A model generated the notes under the pieces. It had not been told where the DNA came from, ran no database searches, and was given only the letters and a program-made list of their open reading frames with translations. The position numbers were made by a program, and so were the translations under genes. Below, piece after piece: positions 55,135 through 64,000 of a DNA stretch of 64,000 nucleotides; the first letter of the stretch is position 1, and the number at the start of each line of letters is the position of its first letter. The stretch covers positions 3,127,970 to 3,191,969 of the forward strand of contig JARUPZ010000010.1 of assembly GCA_031213475.1 (NCBI GenBank), given 5' to 3'. The stretch is from Nereocystis luetkeana. Taxonomy: Eukaryota > Sar > Phaeophyceae > Laminariales > Laminariaceae.

Positions 55135-55234
55135 TACGAGGGACCATAGTGAATAGGACCTATGGTGTACATAAAAACCTATATATTTAACCATTTTTAC
55201 TCACAATATTTGGTTCTATTAACTATGGCCCCCC
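55131..55234. mobile_element. MITE A, arm-type A2
   Basis: TTACGAGGGACCATAGTGAA left; TTAACTATGGCCCCCCGTAA right. Confidence 0.9.
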
Positions 55235-55515
55235 GTAATAGTCACGTCTGGTGCAAGCGATTTCGTTCTGAAGGCGCTGCTGCCGCGTTGGCCACCCTGC
55301 TCTCGTACTCAACCGGCACTCGTATAGAGGAACCGCTACTGACTATATCGATATTACTATTAATATTCATAGCTGTTGGGTGGGCGGCGAAGCAAACCAA
55401 CTAACCTGACTTGTCCTCGCAGTATTTGCCTGTTCCTGGTACTGTTTTGCCAGTAAATTTCACACGTTGAGCCATCATAGATAACAAACACGCGCAGAGG
55501 GGCAGCAGTATATAT

Positions 55516-55612
55516 GACGGGGGAACATAGTAAATAGGACCAAATATTCTTTATAAAAACAGCGAAATATGTAGGATTTTATGTGTACCGCAGGTCCTAT
55601 TTAATACCAGGT
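55516..55612. mobile_element. MITE A1, right tip replaced
   Basis: GACGGGGGAACATAGTAAAT left; the right arm ends at CCTATTTAATACCAGGTATG. Confidence 0.78.
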
Positions 55613-55615
55613 ATG

Positions 55616-55726
55616 CTACGCGGGACCATAGTTAATAGGACCAAATATTGTTAGTAAAAATGGTTAAATATATAGGATTTTTATTCACATCATAGGTCCT
55701 ATTAACTATGGTCCCCCGTAATAGTA
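55616..55726. mobile_element. MITE A, arm-type A2
   Basis: TACGCGGGACCATAGTTAAT left; TTAACTATGGTCCCCCGTAA right. Confidence 0.9.
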
Positions 55727-55885
55727 AACATATTGCGCGTCAGCCATTTTTGTCGAACCCCGTGAGGTGGCAAACTCTCATGTTCTACGTACTGGTTCTG
55801 TAGGTACGACGTACCGTATGTGCCAGGTACCACAGCAGTATGTACTATTTTGTTTCATCCCATTTTTCGTACCAGTATGGTGTTG

Positions 55886-55987
55886 TTAACCTCTTTAGGA
55901 CCGCTACTGTCCCGTGCTGGGGACAATTCACTCAAATTCCAAGTAGTTTGTGGCTAAAACGGGACTGAGGGCCTAAGAGGGTTAGTT
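55886..55987. mobile_element. MITE B
   Basis: TTAACCTCTTTAGGACCGCT to GGGCCTAAGAGGGTTAG. Confidence 0.82.
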
Positions 55988-56660
55988 AATGGTGTCAATA
56001 GTCGCAACTCCCCTCCCCACTACGATACGTCATAATATGTCAGGGGACATGTCAAGCGAGGTAAAAAGTGCGCTGTCGAGGGTGTAAGGGCCGAGCGTTC
56101 CACACTAAAGAAAACCTACCTGGTACGCAACAGCAGTAACAGCGGTTGGGTCTATATCAGGTAAACATAAAAACCAAGTAAAAAAAGGAGCGCCGCGAGC
56201 GGTGTTTTGCCCACGAAAATCCATTACCAAAAAACATGCGCCTTGAAGCATTGAGCGTGCCACGTTGCCTCCAGAATCTGAGTTATCGTGTTTTCTGAGG
56301 GTATACGTACGTAGGTACGACGAACTCCACTTGGACCTGCAGAGAATCACCATTGATAGGCTTGCGTTTGTTCCGCCACCGTAGGAGCGCCAAGCGTGTT
56401 TACTCTGGCGAACCCCCCCCCCCCCCCCGGTTGACAGCTTTAAAGCTTCTGGACCATCCTCGCGGAACCGCGTGGAACCGCGCGGAACCGCCTGCTCGGC
56501 ACGAAATTATCTTGCCATACCAAACCTGAGACCACCTCGACGCGGGGTGGTGCAGAGGAGATGCCGTGTTGCCATGGTGTATGGACTGCTGTGGCCATGG
56601 AAAAATACAGAGTACACGTCACATCAATCAACTACCTGAAAGCGCATCGCACACCCCCTT

Positions 56661-56768
56661 ATAACCCTTTTAGGACCGCAGTCTCGTTTTGGAGACAGTT
56701 GGGGACAAATGTATTGGAATTTGGGTGGTGGTGTCCCCAAAACGGGACTGGAGTTCTAAAAGGGTTAA
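56661..56768. mobile_element. MITE B, long-loop form
   Basis: TAACCCTTTTAGGACCGCAG to GGAGTTCTAAAAGGGTTAA, which is also the left TTAA of the next copy. Confidence 0.92.
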
Positions 56769-56863
56769 CCCTTTTTAGAACCTCAGTCCCGTTTTGGGGA
56801 CAAACTACTTGAAATTTGAGTGCTTTGTCCCCAAAACGGGACTGCGGTTCTAAAAGGGTCAAG
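56764..56863. mobile_element. MITE B, tandem with previous
   Basis: TTAACCCTTTTTAGAACCTC to GCGGTTCTAAAAGGGTCAA; one TTAA is shared. Confidence 0.92.
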
Positions 56864-57071
56864 AAGAAAAAGTGAAACCGGCGTATGCATGCATGCGTGT
56901 ATAGGTACGCTTTTTACCAGGTACGTACGACATACGAGTGCAAACTTTCTACGTTAATGCAGAAGAATTTCAACCGAGGGAGCGCAGGCGCATACGGAGA
57001 GAAGATGGTGTGCGTACGGCCTCTCTGATTGGTTTCAAAGGTGACCAAAATCAGTTGAAAGCTATTATTGA

Positions 57072-57181
57072 TATTACGGGGGACCATAGTTAATAGGACC
57101 TATGGTATACATAAATACCTATATATTTCACCATTTTTACTAACAATATTTGGTCCTATTAACTATGTTCCCCCGTAATAG
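57072..57181. mobile_element. MITE A, arm-type A2
   Basis: TTACGGGGGACCATAGTTAA left; TTAACTATGTTCCCCCGTAA right. Confidence 0.94.
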
Positions 57182-57371
57182 TAGACAGATTGGATAAAGT
57201 CAGGTATGCCTTGCTTGGTCTTTTCGAGCGAAAAATCAGCTGCGATGCCAGCCTGGCCAATAGCAGGGTTCCTGGGGTGTTTTGTACTTGTCTTCAGTAT
57301 GTACCTTATTTTGGCCGAAAAGTGGCCAGGTATACCTGATTTTGGCTAAAACCCTCTCGGGTTTATATATT

Positions 57372-57492
57372 CACGGGAGGCATACCAGGTACCAGGTATT
57401 AAATAGGACCTGCGGTACAGACAAAAAACTACATACTTGGCTATTTTTATCAACTATATTTGATCCTATTTACTATGATGGTCCCCCGTAAT
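57372..57492. mobile_element. MITE A with a double 7-bp insert
   Basis: TCACGGGAGGCATA then CCAGGTACCAGGTA (57385-57398) then TTAAATAGGACC; right ACTATGATGGTCCCCCGTAA. Confidence 0.88.
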
Positions 57493-57504
57493 GTTAATAT
57501 TTAT

Positions 57505-57612
57505 ATTACGGGGGACCATAGTTAATAGGATCTATGGTATACATAAAAACCTATATGTTTAACTATTTTTACGAACAATATTTGGTCCTATTAACTATGG
57601 TCCCCCGTAATA
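57505..57612. mobile_element. MITE A, arm-type A2
   Basis: TTACGGGGGACCATAGTTAA left; TTAACTATGGTCCCCCGTAA right. A consensus-like copy with almost perfect arms. Confidence 0.95.
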
Positions 57613-57904
57613 GTATGTTGTGATATATACGACGGTATGATACGCAACGAAAATCAACCAACCGCATCCGCTGTACCACTGGCCGATACGTACATACATG
57701 CCATACGTGCGTACTGCTTCCTATTTCCTACCCCTCTGCCAAACGGCCTGCTCCGGAATTTGGCGTACTATCGTTGTATTAATTGCCCGGGGAAGGTTGT
57801 GTACGGTACGTACTCTCATGTATGAAAGCATGAATACGCACACGGACAGCCCTACGACGATGTGAGAGGGATGATGCGATGATACGCACATACAGCAGTA
57901 CGTC

Positions 57905-58028
57905 GCTTTTGTGACCACAGAACTGGTATCTATTTTTAGGATTGAAGAATCGGCACGGACACTGGTTGTGCTGGATGTCGACGGGTAGAAAGAACGGTTT
58001 CATGTGAAGAACACACACACACGCACGC
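57905..58028 (+). repeat. family H repeat, 3' half
   Basis: TTTTGTGACCACAGAACTGG, then GGATTGAAGAATCGGCACGG, ending in ACACACACACACGCACGC. Confidence 0.78.
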
Positions 58029-58265
58029 ACTGCAAGTGCTTAGGACCCCTTCTGGCGTTCTTTGTTCCATGGCACGGGCCTCTTGGTATTGTGCGCCCGT
58101 TCCCAACGGCATTCGGCACAACGTGTCTCCGCGCTCTCCGAGCGCACCCAGTCTCCGTATCGTGTATACGTTCATACGTACCAAGGTATTCCGTATCCCT
58201 CTACTCGTATCGTCATACGTTTGTCGTAACACAGCAGTATCTGTATGCGCCAGCTACCGTTGCAG

Positions 58266-58523
58266 ACGGGTTCTACGATAGAGGTAGCACATTTCCGCCG
58301 AAATATTTCCGAATGACGGGGTTCCTCAACCCAAAATCATCGGAATGCCAATCGCGTTTCCGAAAATGATGTTTTTGTGTTCTTGGGTCATGGGGATTAT
58401 TTATCGGGATTCAATTTGATGCAATTTGATCTTCGCTGGAGTCCGTTTTCGGGTGAGGTTTGGAGCTCCTCAAGTGAGGAGCCTCAGAAAATAAAAGGCG
58501 AACCTCTATCGTAAGAACGCCTC
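58266..58523 (+). mobile_element. family E element
   Basis: GTTCTACGATAGAGGTAGCA to CTCTATCGTAAGAACGCC; it retains ACGGGGTTCCTCAACCC and AGGAGCCTCAGAAAAT. Confidence 0.8.
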
Positions 58524-58812
58524 TACACCTCCCCGTATATAATACACATTCAGTGGTATATCGTGCCACTCAGCAATTTTGTCGGATTACCACCTCGCGC
58601 CATCATGACCGCGATGAGCGTGTCGCAGGAAGGAATTATTCTGGCCTGGCCCGCGGTATATATTTTCGTGACGACCCATGCATGCCCCCCATCCAGAAAA
58701 AGCCTTACCCGCCGCCGCTCAAAAGCTAAATGGGCAGTAGATAGTGTATGGTAACCCGGGTACCCGGGTACCCGTGTCTGCCGGGACCCGGGTACCCGGT
58801 TCCGGTTCCGCC

Positions 58813-58901
58813 TTGACCCTTTGTGAACCGCAGTCCCGTTGGGGGGACAAACTACGTGAAGTTCGAGTGGTTCGTCCCCAAAATGCGACTGCATTTCTCA
58901 A
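58813..58901. mobile_element. MITE B
   Basis: TTGACCCTTTGTGAACCGCA left; CGACTGCATTTCTCAAAA right end decayed. Confidence 0.78.
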
Positions 58902-58923
58902 AAAAAAATTTGGACTACTGTAG

Positions 58924-59047
58924 TATTACGGGGGACCAATAGTTAATACCAGGTAGGACCTATGGTATACGTAAAAACCTACCAGTATATATTTAACCTT
59001 TTTTACCAACAATATTTGGTCGTGTTAACTGCGGTTCCCCGTAAATA
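58924..59047. mobile_element. MITE A2 with inserts
   Basis: TTACGGGGGACCAATAGTTA left; CCAGGTA at 58949-58955 and CCAGTA further in; right TGCGGTTCCCCGTAA. Confidence 0.88.
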
Positions 59048-59132
59048 GTCCCCCGTTTTTGGGGGGACAAACTACATCGAGGTTTGACTTTCTTGTTCCC
59101 GAAAACGGGACTGCGGCCCTCAAAGGGTTATC
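59048..59132. mobile_element. MITE B, left tip missing
   Basis: AGTCCCCCGTTTTTGGGGGG left; GCGGCCCTCAAAGGGTTA right; abuts the preceding A copy. Confidence 0.7.
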
Positions 59133-59459
59133 ACCGCCCCCCACCCGGCCGGGCACCCGAGTAGTTTCGCGTGCGGCGATTGCCGTACAGCTGTACAGAG
59201 CTGCAGCCCAACAGCTGGCATTTCCTCAACTTGATTCGTGGGCGTGTGCACCACTTGTCCCCACCGATGGTATTGAGATTGGAGAGCAGGGCGGCTTCCG
59301 TTGGTGTCGTGCTTTGGTGACTAGAGGCGGCTTTACCGTCAGGGATCAGGGATGAGTAATACCGGTGTGATGGGAGAGAATCTGGTAGGTATATAAATAT
59401 CCGGTATTTACATGTACGTACCAGGTCCCCAGCAGTTCTCAAAATCACACGCGGTTTTG

Positions 59460-60050
59460 CATTCTTTTTTTTCTTTGGCGGTTTCGAGTTTTTTTCGTGC
59501 TGGCCCGTCGAGGAAAACGCCTCTGGTGGAAGCCCCTGTATTCTTGCGATTCTAGAGCATCCTAACTCTATAACTTGTTATTGAAGCGCTCCCCAACAAA
59601 ATGGCGCGGGTAATGGGTGATGCGAGCAGGAAGCACACTGGGGTTCAAAGTAAGCGGTCTTCTCAACAGAGGATGATAGCGAGCCATGCCTCTGGTACAC
59701 GGACCGAGATTTTTTTTGTTACCTATTTATTTCTCGACAGCGTTTTCTCGCGAGGGCGGTTCCCTCGTTTGGCGGTTTTCAGCGGTGTATATGACCGATA
59801 GGGACGTCCGATATACACTTTCTTGGCACCTCGCACTCGCACTTGTCTCTGGTATCATGCGTGCATGGCATACCGCCTACCAGGTACCACTCATTCAGGT
59901 TCGGGGGAAGGAAGAGCCGCTCAGACACAACACACTGCTTTTTTGTTTACGTGAGCGTGACAAGCGGTCCTCCCAGAGTGAGTGATACGTGTTGTATCAT
60001 ACATCCCCCAAGGAAGGTAGCACATCCCCTCCAGCTTATATTCCAGGCTG
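59460..60050. other. no recognised feature
   Basis: Frames are open in short pieces but lack splice support and codon bias. Confidence 0.35.
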
Positions 60051-60070
60051 CTTTTTTTTTTTCGACAGCG

Positions 60071-60072
<2 letters not shown>

Positions 60073-60107
<35 letters not shown>
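60073..60107. repeat. GA microsatellite
   Basis: Pure GA, about 34 bases. Confidence 0.96.
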
Positions 60108-60108
<1 letters not shown>

Positions 60109-60184
60109 AAACGCCGAGCGACGAGGGATCTTCTTCTCGACGAGATTGATTGATGCCCCCAAAATCATCGGGCGTTTCCGTTGC

Positions 60185-60350
60185 CCCCCCCCCCCCCCCC
60201 CCCCCTGGTCCAAGCAATGCCTGCCTGGTCGATGAGAACCCGACGTGCTCCGTCCCGGCACTTTAGGGATGCGAGGGAGGGTCTATGGTCATACGACTAT
60301 GGCCATGCATGAGATCGAGTACATATCTCCTATAGAGTACACGCTCCCCC
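60185..60350 (+). repeat. family I repeat
   Basis: C-run, CAAGCAATGCCTGCCTGGTC, then CATACGACTATGGCCATGCA, then a pyrimidine-rich end. Confidence 0.72.
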
Positions 60351-60384
60351 TCACCCCCACCCACCCCCCCGCAACCGCTTCCTT

Positions 60385-60452
60385 GGACCCTTCTCAGGAC
60401 TGCATTCGAGTGGTTCTGTCCCCAAAGCGGGACTGACTGCAGTTTTTTTTCG
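60385..60452. mobile_element. MITE B right half
   Basis: CTTCTCAGGACTGCATTCGA, CCCCAAAGCGGGACTGACTG. Confidence 0.5.
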
Positions 60453-60510
60453 GCAAGACCATGGCAGCGTCTTGTGTGTCGGAACCAGATGTATTTCCAC
60501 CCGATCTTGT

Positions 60511-60618
60511 ATTACGGGGGACCATATTAAATAGGACCGACGGTACACACAAAAACCTATATATTTCGCTATTTTTTCCTAACAATATTTGGTCCTATTT
60601 ACTATGGTCTCTCGTAAA
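60511..60618. mobile_element. MITE A, arm-type A1
   Basis: TTACGGGGGACCATATTAAA left; TTTACTATGGTCTCTCGTAA right. Confidence 0.92.
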
Positions 60619-60620
60619 TG

Positions 60621-60716
60621 GTAACCCTTTTAGTACTGCAGTCCCGTTTTGGGGGCAATCCAGTCAAATTCCAAGGAGGTTGTCCCCAAAACGGGACTGT
60701 AGTCCTAAAATGCTTC
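60621..60716. mobile_element. MITE B adjacent to MITE A
   Basis: GTAACCCTTTTAGTACTGCA left; TGTAGTCCTAAAATG right. Confidence 0.82.
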
Positions 60717-60835
60717 GGCGAAAATCGGCTCTGAAGTTCGTCCGGGGTGTGTGTGGTATGGTATTACCCCGCGTGATGCGGTACCCGGTTTTAGCAGGCC
60801 GTGTCTCGATTTCAGAGCATGCAACAGTTTGATGC

Positions 60836-61118
60836 CTCGGACAGATCATCTACAGATCATATACAGATCGTTCCCACTCGATGAACTTGATGCTGCTGTA
60901 GTTCAAGGCTTATGGATAGATCCCCTGACCTGTATGATCTGCTGCTGCTGCTGCTGCTGGAGCTCATGTGGTTGGATGGGGGGTCTTGTAACCTGGACGA
61001 TCCAGGACGTATCCTTTTTGTGTCGGGTCTGTACGTCCGGCGCAGATCAACGAACGTCAGGCGAGGTTATGGAACGACCTAAGTACTACATCATGATCTA
61101 TCTGTCATGAGATGTGAA
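60836..61118. mobile_element. family F element
   Basis: CGGACAGATCATCTACAGAT left, then GAGCTCATGTGGTTGGATGG and AGGCGAGGTTATGGAACGAC; right end ATCATGATCTATCTGTCATG. Confidence 0.62.
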
Positions 61119-61678
61119 CACTTTCGACGGCCGCCATGGTATCGGGGGGGGGGGGGGATGATATTATGGGAATTAGTATCTATGCACCGGCATATACCCG
61201 TTGGGCGGGGCAGAAACTCGGATAATCTCGGGTTGTGGACCCCCGCGGGTAAACGCGCATATGCTATCGGCCCGTGTCCTCGGTATAGGTATCGATATGA
61301 TATGTGTCAGATTTCTGACACTATACACCGATATTGTGCTGTTGCATACATGGTACTTGGTAATACTTTCGCTCTCTCTTGGAGACATTTTGAGGGGGGG
61401 GGGGGGAAAGCTGGCGGTGAAATAATAGCGACTGCAGCGGTGTCCGATTTCCGATTGGTTGAAAGGAAGCACATATACGTAGAACAACGGGCGCTGAAGG
61501 ATCCTACCGGTAGTAGCCGGCTTGACGGCTTTGACGAATGCCCCAAGTTTTATCATTGGTTTGGCTGCTACTGTATCTCTGGCTCCGAAGGAGGTTAATC
61601 AGAGCTACCGACTACCAGGCACGGTACCAGGTATGTAGAATGCCCAGGGTAATGTTATCTTGACCCCAGTGTTCCTTG

Positions 61679-61925
61679 TCAGGATCCATCTTAACGAGGG
61701 CTGTGTTGTTTGTTTTTTTTAGGTATTTTCCCGAAATTTCGGTATATCTCGGTTTTTTCCTATAGGAAAATTCCGAAATATCGGGAAAATACGGGAAAAA
61801 ACTGAAAAAAAACTCCTCGTTAACCCCTTTGGAACCGCAGTCCCGTTTGGGGACAACCCACTCTAACTTCAAGTAGTTTGCCCCCAAACGGGACTGCGGT
61901 TCTATAGGGGTTAAGATCGACCCTT
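61679..61925. mobile_element. family C hairpin split by MITE B
   Basis: AGGATCCATCTTAACGAGGG left; right AGATCGACCCTTAC. A MITE B occupies the TTAA of the right arm's CTCGTTAAGATC. Confidence 0.9.
61820..61914. mobile_element. MITE B nested in family C, with clean TTAA duplication
   Basis: CTCGTTAA precedes CCCCTTTGGAACCGCAG, and TTCTATAGGGG is followed by TTAAGATCG. Removing the element plus one TTAA restores the C arm exactly. Confidence 0.95.
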
Positions 61926-62087
61926 ACTACTGCCGTTGGGTGTGGGGCTTTAGAAAAGGGACTCTGGTTTTGGAATTTGTGGCCCCGCGATAGTGCCGGC
62001 ATACGTTACATTATGATATTACACCAACCGATAATACCGACACTACCTTGTCTTCTCTGTAGCGGCAATAATCGGCACAAAAACCAT

Positions 62088-62290
62088 AGTAAAAACCAAG
62101 GTAGGACCTACAGTAGTATGTGCAGTAGCAACACAAAAACCTACCAGGTATGTATTTCGCTATTTTTATTATTGCGGATGACCACAGCAGTAAACAGAAC
62201 CGAATATTGTGAGTAAAAATAGGTGAGCATATAGGTTTTTGTGTATAACATACAGCCAGTAGGTCCTATTTACTATGGTCCCCCGCAATA
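62088..62290. mobile_element. two overlapping MITE A copies
   Basis: The first begins near ACCATAGTAAAAACCAAGG and ends after CTATTTTTATTATTGCGGAT; the second runs from GCGGATGACCACAGCAGTAA to TGGTCCCCCGCAATA. CCAGGTA lies at 62144-62150. Confidence 0.72.
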
Positions 62291-62394
62291 ACAATATTTG
62301 GTCCTGTTTACTCTGGTCCTCCGCACTACATTAGTGCTGCATGATGGGTACGCCGTCCGCACACTGCTGTTCACACTATTTACTAGTAACATCA

Positions 62395-62562
62395 GTGTGT
62401 TATCTTCACATTAAACCGTTTCTTTTTTTTTCTTTTACCCTTCGACGTCCAGCACGACCAAGTGTCCGTGCCGATTCTTCAGTCCGGGAGAGATACCAGT
62501 ACAAGCTCTGCGGTCACAAAACTACGCCACAGATATATGCTACGTTTTTACGCGTGCAGTAA
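62395..62562 (-). repeat. family H repeat
   Basis: TTCACATTAAACCGTTTC, then CCTTCGACGTCCAGCACGAC, then TCTGCGGTCACAAAACTACG. Confidence 0.72.
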
Positions 62563-62628
62563 GCAGCACACAATCCCATCCGTGCCCAGCGATTCTCCGG
62601 GTACTACGAGTTGTTGTTGTTGTTGTTG

Positions 62629-62736
62629 TATCACGGGGGAGCGGAGTACATAGGACCAAATATTGGTATTAAAAAAATATGTGAGCATATAGGTTTTTGG
62701 GTGTACCGTAGCTATTTACTATGGTTCCCCGTAATA
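62629..62736. mobile_element. MITE A, arm-type A1
   Basis: TCACGGGGGAGCGGAGTACA left; TTTACTATGGTTCCCCGTAA right; the right end touches family C. Confidence 0.85.
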
Positions 62737-62889
62737 AGGGTCGATCTCAACGAAGAGTGTTTTTCAGTTTTTTTTTCCAGTATTTTCCCGAAATTTCGGT
62801 AATTTCCCATAGGAAAAAACCAAGTAATATCGAAATTTCGAGAAAATACCGAAAAAAACTAAAAAACGGCCCTCGTTAAGATCGACCCT
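62737..62889. mobile_element. family C hairpin
   Basis: AGGGTCGATCTCAACGAAGA left; CTCGTTAAGATCGACCCT right; stem blocks CCCGAAATTTCGG and CGAAATTTCGAG. Confidence 0.88.
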
Positions 62890-63249
62890 AACGGGCAACC
62901 GGAGCTACTTAACCTGCACTATAGAGGGACCACTACTTCTGCATATTATTAATAGTACGATGGAGCGGATTTTGCGCATTTCGTTGCGTATTATTCGAAT
63001 TCCCCAAAAAATCAAATTTCCGCTTTTTATCGCAAACCTGCGTATGTACCTGGGTATGTACTGCTGTTTGTACAAGTATAGTAGAGTGTATCAGGTACCT
63101 GGTATGCAGTTTTCGTATTTTTGGTATCTTTCTATTGTGGAGTGTTCAAGCGCTACGCATTGTTCTAAAAAGAAAGGAAAAAAAAGAAGTTGTAGGACAC
63201 GGCACGACATGCTCTGAGCATTTCATGCTGGTGTAATGTTGTTATTTAA

Positions 63250-63349
63250 TTCACCCCTTTAGAACCGCAGTCCCGTTTTGGGGACAAACTATTTGAAATT
63301 TGAGTGGTTTGTCCCCACACATGGGACTTCGGTTCTAAAAGGGTTAATA
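63250..63349. mobile_element. MITE B
   Basis: TTCACCCCTTTAGAACCGCA to TTCGGTTCTAAAAGGGTTAA. Confidence 0.92.
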
Positions 63350-63499
63350 GTGCTGTACTCGTACAGCAGTGATGGGTACCTGCCGTCCTCAAAAACAGCA
63401 CCTTCACCCGCAACCTTTTTTTTTTTCTAATAAAAAACATCGAACATGCACGACGTACATACGCGCGAGGTATCTCATACGTATTCACCGTTGTCAAAA

Positions 63500-63815
63500 G
63501 TCGGATAGACAGATGGTGATCTACGAGTACCTATCTATCTGCAGATCATACGCAGATAGATGATCTAGTTCATCACCTGCCGTCGTGAGAGGTCGAGTGC
63601 AGGATCTGCATGTAGTACAGGTCACACCCAGGAAATAAGTATGTGCTCTGTATATCACGATGCAGATTTTACACGGATCCCACCCACCAGCATGAATGAG
63701 CTGCAGATCATACAGATCTTATATACAAGATCGGGGATACGTGATCTGTCTGCCTTGAAAGGTAGATCTAGATCATGAAGTGGGAATGATCTGTGGATAG
63801 TTCAATAGAGTGCTA
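63500..63815 (-). mobile_element. family F element, reverse
   Basis: AGATGATCTAGTTCATCACC, then GATTTTACACGGATCCCACC, then GATCATGAAGTGGGAATGAT. Its core order mirrors 12312. Confidence 0.68.
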
Positions 63816-64000
63816 CCAGGGACATTCCGGTTTTCGAGTGGTTTGCAAATCAGGACAGTTTTCGTCCGCAACGAACACCCGCGCTACACTACACAACGCA
63901 CAAAAAACAACGCAAAAACAATGCAATTCTCAGCACACAACTCACTACTGACGATCAACACCCGGACAGCCCAACCCAGACAGGATAAAGACGCGTTTCA

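Overview
The window looks like repeat-dense nuclear DNA from a eukaryote with long introns. Reading frames longer than about 60 codons are almost all low-complexity or repeat-derived. Coding sequence appears only as short islands (80-190 bp) with G/C-ending codons, bounded by GT donors and AG acceptors. tRNA-derived SINEs, hundreds of bases of microsatellite and many hairpin MITEs are present. A stramenopile such as a brown alga would fit, but nothing here proves the taxon and this is inference.

Genes. From about 20.4 kb leftward to about 0.67 kb I see one probable minus-strand gene. It starts at ATG 20352 and has candidate exons at 20352-20246, 19259-19178, 10830-10641, about 4778-4681, 3172-3029 and 823-674. 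The first three join in phase. The last exon resembles the N-terminal half of a GAF domain. A divergent plus-strand first exon lies at 20901-21008, possibly continued at 21743-21834. To the right only weaker islands are visible: 25557-25837 (+), 44192-44276 (-), 46376-46462 (-) and 46921-46994 (+). No intact tRNA, rRNA, CRISPR array, LTR element or virus-like element was recognised.

Repeats. I name the families by letter. A: hairpin MITE of about 105 bp in TA sites, ends TTACGGGGG, about 38 copies in three arm-types. B: hairpin MITE of about 95 bp in TTAA sites with ends CCCTTTTAG, piggyBac-like, about 40 copies. C and D: T/A-rich hairpins with ends AGGGTC. E: about 215-260 bp, ends GCGTTCTACGATAGAGGT. 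F: GATC-rich elements with ends GGACAGATCAT. G: ends resembling GGAAATATAAGG. H: about 230 bp interspersed repeat, possibly Pol III-derived. I: about 200 bp repeat bounded by C-runs. J: ends TGTCAGGAGACA. S1 and S2: SINEs with different tRNA-like heads and related 3' bodies. Several nestings (B in C, B in A, D in A, A in F, A in H) give relative ages.

Layout. 0-20.4 kb: introns of the minus-strand gene, with tandem repeats that include copies of exon-intron junctions, G/C and GGT runs, and few A/B copies. 20.4-21.9 kb: divergent gene starts. 22-64 kb: mostly intergenic or intronic DNA packed with A, B, F, H and SINE copies.

The most unusual signal is a 7-bp unit, TA followed by CC(A/T)GG and TA, found about 46 times from 19.76 to 63.10 kb and not once as an exact 9-mer in the first 19.7 kb. 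Comparing copies of at least three repeat families shows it as clean 7-bp insertions after a TA, as expected for excision scars of an unseen TA-targeting transposon or for an undescribed micro-insertion process.
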